In this document: piece by piece, positions 9,451 through 17,395 of the stretch
Numbering within the stretch: position 1 is the stretch's first letter
Layout of the letters: the number at the start of each line of letters is the position of its first letter
Source: Rhodanobacteraceae bacterium
GTDB lineage: Bacteria > Acidobacteriota > Terriglobia > Terriglobales > Acidobacteriaceae
Direction of reading: 5' to 3'
Assembly: GCA_025350865.1 (NCBI GenBank)
Contig: JANXWZ010000187.1
Span: forward strand, 1 to 37,430
Length of the DNA stretch: 37,430 bases
The notes under the pieces: model-generated
What the model was told of the DNA's origin: nothing
Seen by the model: only the letters and a program-made list of their open reading frames with translations
The model's database searches: none
Program-made: the position numbers and the translations under genes

Positions 9451-11045
9451 CCGCGATTTCGAAGTGCCTGGCCGGGATCACGCTCACTCTTTCGCTCGCC
9501 GCATCTGGACTCAGCCAGGTTCCCGAATTCGGCGCGGCTCCAACGGATAGCTGGCCGACCTATAACGGCGACTTGTCTGGCCGCCGCTTCAGCGAATTGA
9601 AGCAGATTAATGCAGACACCCTCAAGAACCTGGAACTGAAGTGGAGCTACAGGATCGGGAAGTCCAGCACGGGCTCGAGAAACGAACTCGCGACGGCTTC
9701 GATCAAGAGCACACCGCTGGTAGTCAACGGGATTTTGTACTTTACCGTCCCGGACCACGTGTACGCGCTCGACTCCAAAACTGGCAAGGAGGTGTGGACG
9801 TTCTCTTGGTCGGACAAGGGTGGGCATCTGCTGGGTAATCGGGGGCTGGGCTTCTGGAACAACACGGTTTACTTCGTGGGCCCGGACGGCTGGCTGATTG
9901 CGCTGGACGCCGCAAACGGCAAAGAGCGCTGGCGAAAGGAACTCGTCGACGCTCGCAAGCAGTACTTTACGACGACAGCCCCGACGATCATCAAGAACCA
10001 TCTGCTGGTAGGCGTCGGCGGCGATGCGATGGACTTGCAGGGCTTTCTGCTGGCCGTAAATCCGGAGAATGGCGAGCCGCAGTGGCGCTGGAACTCCACA
10101 CCCCGGGCAGGTGAGCCGGAGTTGAAAACCTGGCCCAACGAGACCACGGCGCAGCACGGCGGCGGTATGACCTGGCTTCCGGGAACCTACGACGCCGAGT
10201 TGAACACGATTTACTGGGGCACGGGCAATACCAACCCCGTCTACGCCGGCACGGGACGCGCTGGCGACAATCTTTGGACGGCGGCTATCGTGGCGCTGGA
10301 CGTCGATACCGGCAAGCTGAAGTGGTACTTCCAGACCTCGCCGCATGACACCCACGACTGGGACAACGTAGAAACGCCTGTTCTGATGGATGCTGCGATC
10401 GACGGTAAGCCGCGCAAGCTGCTCGCCCAGGCCGCGCGGAACGGTTACTTCGTGGTCCTTGACCGCGTGACCGGCAAGAACGTCGTCACTACGCCGTTTG
10501 TCCCGCTGAACTGGTCGAAGGGCCTGAACCAACGCGGCGAGCCGATTCCAAATCCTTCGAAAGAGCCGAGTATTGCGGGTTCGCTTTCGATCGGCAGCGC
10601 GACTAACTGGTTTCCGCCCAGCTACAGCTCAAAGGCCGGGCTGTTTTACGTCAATGGAGTCGAATCCTGGGAGATTTATTATCTGACTGACCTCGACCCA
10701 AAGCCAGCAGGCTACGCGGGAACAACCGCGTCAGTGGGTGAGGCCAAGCGCTTTCTCGATGCGATCGACTTGAAGGGCCACGTCGTGTGGCGACACACCT
10801 ATCCGAATGCTCCGGGCAGTGGCGGCGGCGGTACGGGCGGCGTCCTCTCGACGGCAGGCGGCATCGTGGTCGGAGGCGATGCGCAGCATAATTTGATCGC
10901 CTTCAGAGACACGGACGGGACCATCCTGTGGCATGAGCCGCTGAAGGACAACGTCTCAAATGGGCCGATTACACTGACTCAGGAGGGCAAGCAATGGCTG
11001 ATCGTGGGGGCGGGCGATACGATGTACGCCTACGCGATGAAGTAA
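9447..11045 (+). CDS. Periplasmic PQQ-dependent (quinoprotein) dehydrogenase
   Basis: A 532-residue exported protein: the signal peptide ends around residue 24 and is followed by the typical opening of quinoprotein alcohol/glucose dehydrogenases, SWPTYNGDLSGRRFSEL. Repeated Trp-docking blades of the eight-bladed propeller are visible (for example GKEVWTF, GKERWRKEL, GEPQWRW, GKLKWYFQ, GTILWHE). The segment HDTHDWDNVETPVL contains the expected catalytic Asp region. There is no C-terminal haem domain, so electrons must leave through a separate cytochrome, which the overlapping upstream gene supplies. It oxidises an alcohol, sugar or related alcohol group in the periplasm; the substrate is not evident. 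PQQ biosynthesis genes are not in this window. Confidence 0.92.
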   Translation: MTAISKCLAGITLTLSLAASGLSQVPEFGAAPTDSWPTYNGDLSGRRFSELKQINADTLKNLELKWSYRIGKSSTGSRNELATASIKSTPLVVNGILYFTVPDHVYALDSKTGKEVWTFSWSDKGGHLLGNRGLGFWNNTVYFVGPDGWLIALDAANGKERWRKELVDARKQYFTTTAPTIIKNHLLVGVGGDAMDLQGFLLAVNPENGEPQWRWNSTPRAGEPELKTWPNETTAQHGGGMTWLPGTYDAELNTIYWGTGNTNPVYAGTGRAGDNLWTAAIVALDVDTGKLKWYFQTSPHDTHDWDNVETPVLMDAAIDGKPRKLLAQAARNGYFVVLDRVTGKNVVTTPFVPLNWSKGLNQRGEPIPNPSKEPSIAGSLSIGSATNWFPPSYSSKAGLFYVNGVESWEIYYLTDLDPKPAGYAGTTASVGEAKRFLDAIDLKGHVVWRHTYPNAPGSGGGGTGGVLSTAGGIVVGGDAQHNLIAFRDTDGTILWHEPLKDNVSNGPITLTQEGKQWLIVGAGDTMYAYAMK

Positions 11046-11049
11046 CAGC

Positions 11050-11793
11050 CTAGAGCGCGCCGAGCAGAAGATTTGTCGCGTAAATGGCGGCGGCTCCGGC
11101 GATCACGGCCAACATCAGCCACGACTGGCGGCCGGGGGGCAGTTCTGCGTCTGGGGCTGACCGGAGCTGGGGCAAAAAGTCGGCGGTCGCCATCTGGAGG
11201 AAGAAGGCGGCGGCAAGGGCAAGGAGCATCGTGGCGTGGCGGCTGGAGAGCAGCCACCAGACGGTCAGCAGGCCGCCCAGGAAGGGTGCGACGGCATCAA
11301 GCAGAAGGAACAGATAGTCGGAGCGGGCGGGGCGCTCACCTGCGGTGGTGAGGAGGACGGTGTTCATGCCGTCACCGAAGTCATGGGCCGTGATGCCGAG
11401 TGCGACGGCGAATCCGGCGGTGTGCGAGGCGGCAAAGGCGGCTCCAATGGCCATGCCGTCGCGGAAGCTGTGGAAGATGAGCAGACCACCGCCGATCCGG
11501 CCGAAGCGGCGGCGGTTGTGCTGGCCGTAGCCGAGGTGCGCGAGGACGGACTCCAACGCCGCGAAAAGCAGGAAGAAGAGGAGCGTGAGGCCGAGGATGT
11601 CTGCGGCAGAAAGTCCGTTCTGGGTGCCGAGCGCGATGGCCTCCGGGAGCAGGTCCAAGAAGGCGGCACCGAGGAGCAGGCCGGCTCCGAGACCGACCAG
11701 CACGGGGCGGAAGCGACGGAAGCGCATGGCGAGCAGGCCGCCGAGGAGTGTGGCCGCGACGGGCAAGGCAAGGAACAGGAGCGGCGTGTGCAT
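11050..11793 (-). CDS. ZIP-family divalent metal transporter
   Basis: A 247-residue membrane protein with about eight hydrophobic spans. Two adjacent helices carry the ZIP metal-binding pattern: HSFRDGMAIG in the fourth span and HDFGDGMNTV in the fifth (variants of the usual HNFPEG). ZIP proteins move Zn2+, Fe2+ or related ions into the cytoplasm. The open frame extends 103 codons upstream, but that part is antisense to the divergent neighbouring gene, so I place the start at ATG 11793 (MHTPLLFLALP), with only a weak ribosome binding site. The gene ends 4 bases beyond the convergent PQQ dehydrogenase stop. The metal cannot be told from the sequence. Confidence 0.82.
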   Translation of the reverse strand: MHTPLLFLALPVAATLLGGLLAMRFRRFRPVLVGLGAGLLLGAAFLDLLPEAIALGTQNGLSAADILGLTLLFFLLFAALESVLAHLGYGQHNRRRFGRIGGGLLIFHSFRDGMAIGAAFAASHTAGFAVALGITAHDFGDGMNTVLLTTAGERPARSDYLFLLLDAVAPFLGGLLTVWWLLSSRHATMLLALAAAFFLQMATADFLPQLRSAPDAELPPGRQSWLMLAVIAGAAAIYATNLLLGAL

Positions 11794-11863
11794 CTTCAGC
11801 AAAATCCCCACCTTCGATGATACGCATGGGAGCAACGTGCTACGCTGCCCTCGGGGTTTGAAG

Positions 11864-12907
11864 ATGATGACGCGCCGCGAGTTGATTGCAGGAACAGGTG
11901 CCTTGCTGGCTGCGAGGACACAGCCGTTGCCCTCGGCTCCGACGACGCGCCCGAATGTCGGGCAGATCGATCGCGAGCGGATTCTGCTTGCCGCGAAGGT
12001 AAGTCCAGTCGTTCCCACTGCTCGTATGGATGCCGCGAGTGCGGAGTTTCTGGCGTTTACGCTTAGTATCCCGGCATTGGCGGCGGCGGTGGTGATTGAC
12101 ACCGCGAATGGCGAGAAGTACAGGGCCCCTGCGGAGGCTCAGTTGCGAGCCTGGTTTGTTGCGGACGCGACGAAGCTGGATGCGACCCCGGTGCTGGGCG
12201 AGAGGCAGTTTGCTGAAGTGACCGAGATGTGTGCGCTGGGAGAGATGTGTGTTGCGCTGCCATTTCTGGGGCTTGAGAACGAAGCGCTCGATCCGGTCAA
12301 AGAATGGTTCAAGGCCCGGTTGAAGTGGCTCCTGGAAAATCGAACCGCATTGCTGGCGCGTGATGCGAAGGATCATGTTGGGGCGTCGTGGCTGTTGCAG
12401 ACGGCGGCGGCGGCGAAACTGACCGCGAACGAGGCGGCGACCAGTGAGTGCAGGCACCGGTTCAAGACCTCGACGATCCGGGCGCAGATCAACGGCGAAG
12501 GATTGTTTCCGCATGAGTTGACGACGGAAAATCCGCTGCGGAATTCCCTGTTCACGCTGGATCTGCTGGCGGGGGTGTGCCAGTTGCTGTCGACTCAGTT
12601 TGAGAGCGTTTGGGACTACGAGTTGCAGGACGGGCCGGGGATGCGGACGGTGGTGGCAAAGCTTTCGTACTACATCCAGAACCGCTCGAAGTGGCCGTAC
12701 CCGGCGGATGTTGCGCACTTCAAGCTGCTGCCGTATCGACGGCCGGCGCTGGTGTTTGCGGGTCGGGCTTATGGCAACGCCGAGTACGTGACGCTGTGGC
12801 GCGGACTGAATCCAGACCCGACCGAGCCAGATATTCTGCGGACGTTTCCGATTCGCCAGCCGGTGTTGTGGCTGCCGCAAACAAGAGCGGCACAAGACAA
12901 AGGCTGA
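11864..12907 (+). CDS. Alginate-lyase-like (PF05426-type) exported protein
   Basis: A 347-residue protein starting MMTRRELIAGTGALLAA, a twin-arginine-like signal. The body resembles alginate_lyase-type (alpha/alpha)-barrel polysaccharide lyases: a DHVGASWLLQTAAAAKL segment (where NNHG-like motifs usually sit), GLFPHELTTENPLRNSLFTL, an LLAGVCQLLS helix and WPYPADVAHFKLLPY near the end. The usual NNHG residues are replaced by KDHVG, so catalytic competence is uncertain. If active it would cleave a uronic-acid polymer, which fits the kdu/kdg cluster directly downstream. A longer reading frame opens at 11585, but that part is antisense to the ZIP gene, so the ATG at 11864 or 11867 is preferred. 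The match is by pattern, not alignment. Confidence 0.7.
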   Translation: MMTRRELIAGTGALLAARTQPLPSAPTTRPNVGQIDRERILLAAKVSPVVPTARMDAASAEFLAFTLSIPALAAAVVIDTANGEKYRAPAEAQLRAWFVADATKLDATPVLGERQFAEVTEMCALGEMCVALPFLGLENEALDPVKEWFKARLKWLLENRTALLARDAKDHVGASWLLQTAAAAKLTANEAATSECRHRFKTSTIRAQINGEGLFPHELTTENPLRNSLFTLDLLAGVCQLLSTQFESVWDYELQDGPGMRTVVAKLSYYIQNRSKWPYPADVAHFKLLPYRRPALVFAGRAYGNAEYVTLWRGLNPDPTEPDILRTFPIRQPVLWLPQTRAAQDKG

Positions 12908-12968
12908 TTCTCGAGCTGTCAGCACTACATCTGTAAGCTTTGCGCTTGAAACAGGCAAGACCTTGTGT

Positions 12969-13604
12969 CTAAGCGGTTTGAAACCTCTGAACGATGGCGA
13001 GGTATTTGCGCGCGTTCTCGGTGATCTCAGCGGCGGGGGCTTTGGGGTTGACGAGGTCGGCTCCCACGCCGAGAGCAAAGGCTCCCGCTCTGAGGAAGTC
13101 TTCGGCGGTGGCCAGGGAGACGCCACCGGTTGGGATTAGTTCGACCTGGGGTAGTGGGGCTTTGATGCTTTTGAGGTAGGAGGCTCCGCCCATGGAACTT
13201 GCGGGGAAAACCTTGACCACATCGGCTCCGGCCTGCCAGGCGGTGACGATTTCTGTCGGGGTGAGCGCGCCGGGCAGAGCGGCGATGGAGTACCGGTGGC
13301 ACATCTCGATCGTCTTGAGATTGAGGGCCGGAGAGACGACAAATTGCGCTCCTTCGAGGATGCACATGCGGGCGGTCTCGGGGTCGAGAACAGTGCCGGC
13401 GCCGATGAGGATGTCGGGGCGGGTCTCGGCGAGCTTGCGCATCACCTGGATCGCGCCGGGGACGGTCATGGTGACTTCGAGGACCGTGACGCCGCCGGCG
13501 GCGATGGCTTCGGCGAGGGCGAGGGCCTGGTCGACGGATTCGGCGCGGAGGACGGGGACGAGGCCGATTTTCTTGAGTTGGGCTAGGACTTGAGTTTTAG
13601 TCAT
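12969..13604 (-). CDS. eda: 2-dehydro-3-deoxy-phosphogluconate (KDPG) aldolase
   Basis: A 211-residue TIM-barrel aldolase that splits KDPG into pyruvate and glyceraldehyde-3-phosphate, the last step of uronate breakdown and of the Entner-Doudoroff route. The Schiff-base lysine is Lys131 in VVKVFPASSMGG and the general acid/base is Glu43 in LEVTMTVPGA, each two residues from the E. coli numbering. Arg20 in PVLRAE and the phosphate loop IPTGGVS are also present. It is the last gene of the minus-strand cupin-kduI-kdgK-eda set, separated from kdgK by about 100 nt that contain an extragenic hairpin repeat. Confidence 0.94.
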   Translation of the reverse strand: MTKTQVLAQLKKIGLVPVLRAESVDQALALAEAIAAGGVTVLEVTMTVPGAIQVMRKLAETRPDILIGAGTVLDPETARMCILEGAQFVVSPALNLKTIEMCHRYSIAALPGALTPTEIVTAWQAGADVVKVFPASSMGGASYLKSIKAPLPQVELIPTGGVSLATAEDFLRAGAFALGVGADLVNPKAPAAEITENARKYLAIVQRFQTA

Positions 13605-13641
13605 GAGATTCCAAGGTGCTGCATTGATGTTAAGGCAAAAG

Positions 13642-13680
13642 CAACCGCAGATTCCTCCGCTGCGCTACGGAATGACAAAC
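13642..13680. repeat. Extragenic hairpin repeat, long form, copy 1
   Basis: Closely matches the copy at 21784-21822. The arms ATTCC (13651-13655) and GGAAT (13669-13673) enclose 13 nt, and the flanks are CAACCGCAG and GACAAAC. It lies between kdgK and eda, which are both on the minus strand. Confidence 0.8.
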
Positions 13681-13705
13681 AAAGAGAAAGGATTACAAGT
13701 TAAGG

Positions 13706-14806
13706 CTACCGTTGTACCCCGGCACCGGCGCCGGCCATCAGGCGTTCGACTTCGGCGAGCGTGGCCATGCTTTGGTCGCCGGGGGTGGACATGACAAGGG
13801 CTCCGTGGGCGACGCCGCAGTCGATGCCGTACTGGGTTCCCTTGCCGTTGAGCAGGCCGTAGATCAGGCCGGAGGCGAAGCCGTCGCCGCCGCCAACGCG
13901 GTCGAAGATTTCGAGGTCCAGGTAGTCGGTGGAGCGATAGACCTGGCCGTCGGCCCATGCGAACGCGGCCCAGTCGTTGCGGTTGGCGGTTTTGGGGCGG
14001 CGCGTGGTGGTGGCGATCACCTTGATGTTGGGGAACTCCGCGGTGACGCGCAGCGCCATCTCGCGATAGCTCTTTTCGTCATGCCACGGCGGCCCGTAGG
14101 AGGCGGTGCCGATGGTCCTGGCGATGTCGCCCTCGTGGCCGAAGAGGACGTCGACATACGACATGAGGCTGCGGTTGACGGCGATGGAGCCTCCGCGGCC
14201 GCCTTGTTCCTTCCACAGAGAGGCGCGGTAATTGCAGTCGAAGCTGACGACCGTGCCGTGATTCTTGGCGGCCTGCATGGCTTCGCGGGCTACGGAGGGG
14301 GCGTCCGGCGAGAGCGCCGTCATGACGCCGCCGGTGTGGAACCAGCGGCTGCCTCCGACGCCGAATATGTTGGCCCAGTCTATGTCGCCGGGCTTGATCT
14401 GCGAGATGGGGGTGTTGGCACGGTCCATCATCCCCATAGAACCGCGGACACCAAAGCCGCGCTCGAGGAAGTAGATGCCGTTGCGGGCGGCGCGGCCGAT
14501 GCCGTCGTACGGAACCCAGCGCAGGTGAGAGAGATCGACGCCGCCCTGTAGCATCAGGTCTTCGAGCAGGCGACCGACCGGGTTATCGGCAAGCGCCGTG
14601 ACCACTGCGGCGCGGAGGCCGAAGCAGCGGCGGAGACTGCGTCCGACGTTATACTCGCCGCCCCCCTCCCAGACGCGGAAGTTACGCGTGTTGGTGATGC
14701 GGTCTTCGCCCGGATCAAAGCGAAGCATGACCTCGCCGAGGGAGACGAGGTCGTAACGGGCGGCGTCGGCCGGGCGGAAGGTCAGGCTCGCGGAGACTGT
14801 CGCCAT
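13706..14806 (-). CDS. kdgK: 2-dehydro-3-deoxygluconate (KDG) kinase, PfkB family
   Basis: A 366-residue sugar kinase of the PfkB fold. The N-terminus has the substrate-lid pattern LVSLGEVMLRFDPGEDRI and a GGGEYNVGRSL helix start. The C-terminal PfkB signature reads DRVGGGDGFASGL, with Asp as the catalytic base. It phosphorylates KDG to KDPG using ATP. The start is the ATG at 14806, whose A is also the last base of the kduI stop (TGATG overlap); the frame is open for 38 more codons upstream, but those lie inside kduI. Position between kduI and eda, and the overlap, support the KDG assignment over other PfkB sugars. Confidence 0.9.
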   Translation of the reverse strand: MATVSASLTFRPADAARYDLVSLGEVMLRFDPGEDRITNTRNFRVWEGGGEYNVGRSLRRCFGLRAAVVTALADNPVGRLLEDLMLQGGVDLSHLRWVPYDGIGRAARNGIYFLERGFGVRGSMGMMDRANTPISQIKPGDIDWANIFGVGGSRWFHTGGVMTALSPDAPSVAREAMQAAKNHGTVVSFDCNYRASLWKEQGGRGGSIAVNRSLMSYVDVLFGHEGDIARTIGTASYGPPWHDEKSYREMALRVTAEFPNIKVIATTTRRPKTANRNDWAAFAWADGQVYRSTDYLDLEIFDRVGGGDGFASGLIYGLLNGKGTQYGIDCGVAHGALVMSTPGDQSMATLAEVERLMAGAGAGVQR

Positions 14807-15636
14807 CAGCGGAGGCCCGGGATTGTGGCGGGGTCCATGTCGGTGTATTCCTGGTTCTCGCCGCCCATGCCCCAGCAGAAGATGTAGCTGCTGGTGCCGA
14901 CGCCGGCGTGGATGCTCCAACCCGGCGACACGACGACTTCGCGGTTGGTCATGACGATGTGCCGGGTCTCGTCCGGGGGGCCCATCAGGTGGACGACGCG
15001 GTGGGCAGGGTCGACGTCGAAGTAGAAATAAATCTCGCTGCGACGCATGTGCGTATGCGGCGGCATGGTGTTCCAGCTACTGCCGGGATCGAGAACCGTA
15101 AAGCCCATGACGAGCTGACAACTTTGGATGCCCTGCTTGTGGATAGCCTTGTAGATGGTGCGCTTGTTGCACGTCTCCTGCGAGCCGAGCTTGAGGCCTT
15201 CGAGGTCCGCGAACTTTGCCAGGACCGTCGGGTAGTCGGCATGGGCGAGGTAGCTGAGCAGGTAGAAGAAGGCGGGATTCTCGGGGTCCTTGCTGCTGAA
15301 GACAACCGACTTGCTGCCGCGGCCGACGTAGAGCACGTCGCACTTGGAGAGCTCGAAGCTGACGCCGTCAACCAGGATGGAGCCGTCGCCGCCGGAGTTG
15401 AGGACGCCGAGCTCGCGACGCTCGCAGAAGAATTCGGCGCGGAGTTCGGGTTGGGTCTCGAGCGTGAGCGGCGTGGTGGTGGGGACGGCGGAACCGATGA
15501 CGGTGCGATCGAGGTCGACGTAGGCGAGGTCGAGTTGACCGGGCTGGAACATGCCCTCAAGGAGGAAGGTTTCGCGAAGTTCGGCGGTGGTCATCCGAGG
15601 GTAACGGACCGGGTCCGCCATCTGGTAAAGACGCAT
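14806..15636 (-). CDS. kduI: 5-keto-4-deoxyuronate isomerase (KduI)
   Basis: A 276-residue cupin-type isomerase converting 5-dehydro-4-deoxy-D-glucuronate (DKI) to 3-deoxy-D-glycero-2,5-hexodiulosonate (DKII) in the cytoplasm. The four zinc ligands known from the family are in place: His194 and His196 in MPPHTHMRRSEIYFYF, Glu201, and His243 in PGWSIHAGVGT. The length matches the E. coli enzyme (278). It starts 33 nt after the secreted cupin gene and overlaps kdgK by one base, so it sits in the middle of an operon. DKI arises from unsaturated monouronates released by polysaccharide lyases and unsaturated glucuronyl hydrolases. Confidence 0.96.
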   Translation of the reverse strand: MRLYQMADPVRYPRMTTAELRETFLLEGMFQPGQLDLAYVDLDRTVIGSAVPTTTPLTLETQPELRAEFFCERRELGVLNSGGDGSILVDGVSFELSKCDVLYVGRGSKSVVFSSKDPENPAFFYLLSYLAHADYPTVLAKFADLEGLKLGSQETCNKRTIYKAIHKQGIQSCQLVMGFTVLDPGSSWNTMPPHTHMRRSEIYFYFDVDPAHRVVHLMGPPDETRHIVMTNREVVVSPGWSIHAGVGTSSYIFCWGMGGENQEYTDMDPATIPGLR

Positions 15637-15669
15637 TGCTGGATTCTCCTGTTTGGTTCTATGACTATG

Positions 15670-16188
15670 CTACTTTGCTGCTGGCATCAAGCGGGCGGAG
15701 GGCTCCTCGACCTTGATGACGTAGTACACGAAGCTGCCATTGGGCGCGAGCATGGTTTGGTGCGGGGTGTTTGCAGCAACGTGGAGCGTGTCGCCTTTAT
15801 GGAGCGTATAGGATTGGCCGCCTTCGACGCGGGTCCCGCGAATTTCGCCGGGAGCGGTTTCTTTGCCATCGACTACGCGCCCGCCCACCGTAACTGTGGC
15901 TTCGCCAGAGACAGCGACGAAGTTATCCTGCCAACGCTGATGGAGTTCGCCGACGCCACTGGCAGTGCGGCCAATCAGTTCGGTGAACGAGCCGGGATAG
16001 GTTTCAAAGCGCTGTTCGGCGATACCGTTCGATTTCGGGGCTGCGGCTAGCAGATCGGCACCCTTCTGTTCCAACGACTGGCCGGAATGGGCGTAGGCCG
16101 GAGCCTTGGACAGCGGGTTAACTTGGGCTGCCAAAACGATTGAAGCGGCGACGGCAAGGCAGCCGGCTCCCGCAAGTGAAATTCGCAT
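15670..16188 (-). CDS. Secreted cupin-domain protein in the uronate operon
   Basis: A 172-residue protein with a signal peptide (MRISLAGAGCLAVAASIVLA, cleaved near AAQ) and one cupin barrel. Cupin motif 1 is degenerate: only one His in GELHQRWQDNF, with Arg where the second His normally sits. Motif 2 is GDTLHVAANTPHQTML. The ribosome binding site AGAGGT stands 6 nt before the ATG. It is the first gene of the cupin-kduI-kdgK-eda operon. Cupin KdgF linearises unsaturated uronates in pectin and alginate degraders, so a periplasmic KdgF-like job is conceivable. But KdgF is normally cytoplasmic, shorter and has intact metal ligands. The role is therefore open. Confidence 0.75.
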   Translation of the reverse strand: MRISLAGAGCLAVAASIVLAAQVNPLSKAPAYAHSGQSLEQKGADLLAAAPKSNGIAEQRFETYPGSFTELIGRTASGVGELHQRWQDNFVAVSGEATVTVGGRVVDGKETAPGEIRGTRVEGGQSYTLHKGDTLHVAANTPHQTMLAPNGSFVYYVIKVEEPSARLMPAAK

Positions 16189-16293
16189 GGGTGTACCTCT
16201 TCAGGTCACCCCACCATACGAGACCGTGAAATCGACGTCAATCACCGCGGCCTGCTGGGAAGCCGAAATGACGATGCGATAGGATGGTGGCCT
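16189..16293. promoter_or_regulatory. Divergent control region between cupin-kduI operon and kduD
   Basis: 105 nt separate the cupin start (minus) and the kduD start (plus), so both transcription units must be controlled from here or just inside the genes. I see no clear -35/-10 pair and no long palindrome. AGGATGG about 6 nt before the kduD ATG can serve as its ribosome binding site. Confidence 0.45.
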
Positions 16294-17088
16294 ATGGGAC
16301 TTACTGGCGTTTCGGCACTCGATATGTTTCGGATGGACGGCAAGGTGGCGTTGGTAACGGGCTCGGCGAGCGGGCTGGGAGCGGCGATGGCGGTGGCTCT
16401 GGCGCAGGCGGGAGCGTCGGTGGCGACGCACGGAAATCGGCGGCCAGCGGATGAGACGACGGCGGAGATCGTGGCTTTGGGGCGGGATTCGGCGGCGTTC
16501 TCGGCGAATCTGGGCTCGGTCACCGGGGCGGAGGAATTGTTCTCGCAGGTGGTGGAGCGGTTTGGGCGGGTGGACGTGCTGATCAACAATGCGGGGACGA
16601 TCCATCGCGACGCGGCCGAGGCTACGACGCTGGAAAGCTGGATGGAGGTGGTGCAGGTGAATTTGACCAGCGTGTTCCAGCTTTCTCAGCTACTGGCGAA
16701 GAATGTGTTTGGGCGGAATCCCAACGGTGGTGGCAAGGGCAAGATCGTGAATATTGCATCGCTGCTGAGCTTCCAGGGCGGGATTCGGGTGCCGGCTTAT
16801 GCGTCGTCGAAGGGCGGCGTGGCACAGTTGACCAAGGCGCTGGCGAACGAGTGGGCGCCGAAAGGGATCCAGGTGAATGCGATTGCGCCGGGGTATTTTG
16901 CTACGACAAATACCGAGGCCCTGCGAGCGGATGAGACGCGCAATCGCCAGATCCTTGAGAGAATTCCGGCGGGGCGCTGGGGTCAGCCGGAAGACATTAC
17001 CGGGGCCGCGCTATTTCTGAGTTCAGGGGCATCGGACTATGTGACCGGAACGATCATCACCGTCGACGGCGGGTGGATGGGACGCTAA
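16294..17088 (+). CDS. kduD: 2-dehydro-3-deoxy-D-gluconate 5-dehydrogenase (KduD), SDR family
   Basis: A 264-residue classical short-chain dehydrogenase. The cofactor motif TGSASGLG (22-29), NNAG (98-101), a catalytic Ser in NIASLLSFQGG (Ser156 or Ser159) and YASSK (Tyr169, Lys173) are all present. The C-terminal IPAGRWGQPEDITGA and DYVTGTIITVDGGW segments are typical of KduD/2-deoxy-gluconate 3-dehydrogenases. It interconverts DKII and KDG with NAD(H), the step between KduI and KdgK. It is transcribed divergently from the operon carrying those two, so the pathway is complete across the shared control region. Confidence 0.93.
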   Translation: MGLTGVSALDMFRMDGKVALVTGSASGLGAAMAVALAQAGASVATHGNRRPADETTAEIVALGRDSAAFSANLGSVTGAEELFSQVVERFGRVDVLINNAGTIHRDAAEATTLESWMEVVQVNLTSVFQLSQLLAKNVFGRNPNGGGKGKIVNIASLLSFQGGIRVPAYASSKGGVAQLTKALANEWAPKGIQVNAIAPGYFATTNTEALRADETRNRQILERIPAGRWGQPEDITGAALFLSSGASDYVTGTIITVDGGWMGR

Positions 17089-17149
17089 GTGTTCTGAAGG
17101 ACGCATGCCGGGCGAATCCGGCATCCAACAGGTCATAGGAGCCAACACC

Positions 17150-17356
17150 ATGCCGCAATCGACACACGTACACGCCGCTGAACTTCACAATCTGGCCGCA
17201 CACGCTCATGCGAAGGCCGCCGCCTCGCATAGCGAGAACGATCATCTGTCCGCGCACGAACTTTCGGCGCAGGCGTTCGAGAAGTCGCGCGAGGCACACC
17301 AGCATAGCCAGAATCTTGCCCATCAGGAACGTTTGGCCGAGGCCTCGAAGCCGTAG
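17150..17356 (+). CDS. His/Ala-rich small protein of unknown function (68 aa)
   Basis: Starts MPQSTHVHAAELHN with AGGAG 8 nt before the ATG; the frame is open 15 codons further upstream, but without such a site. The protein is built of Ala, His, Glu and Ser with a helical heptad-like pattern (AHAHAKAAASH, HELSAQAFEKSREAHQHSQ). There is no signal peptide or hydrophobic span. Small His/Ala-rich helical proteins of this look are widespread in soil bacteria, but I know of no defined function. It lies between kduD and the diketogulonate-reductase-like gene, all on the plus strand with short gaps. Metal binding through the histidines is possible but only an idea. Confidence 0.7.
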   Translation: MPQSTHVHAAELHNLAAHAHAKAAASHSENDHLSAHELSAQAFEKSREAHQHSQNLAHQERLAEASKP

Positions 17357-17395
17357 TTTCGGTGTGCAGGCCGGACATGCGAGACTGGGACGATC

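Noticed and set aside
9429..10532. 367-codon open frame on the minus strand
   Set aside because: Lies wholly antisense to the PQQ dehydrogenase, whose product is recognisable; the translation is Arg/Val-rich without domain features.
11840..13126. 428-codon open frame on the minus strand
   Set aside because: Antisense to the lyase-like gene and running into eda; composition rich in Arg, Gln and Pro, typical of a shadow frame in GC-rich DNA.
14908..16050. 380-codon open frame on the plus strand
   Set aside because: Antisense to kduI and the cupin gene, which both have clear motifs.
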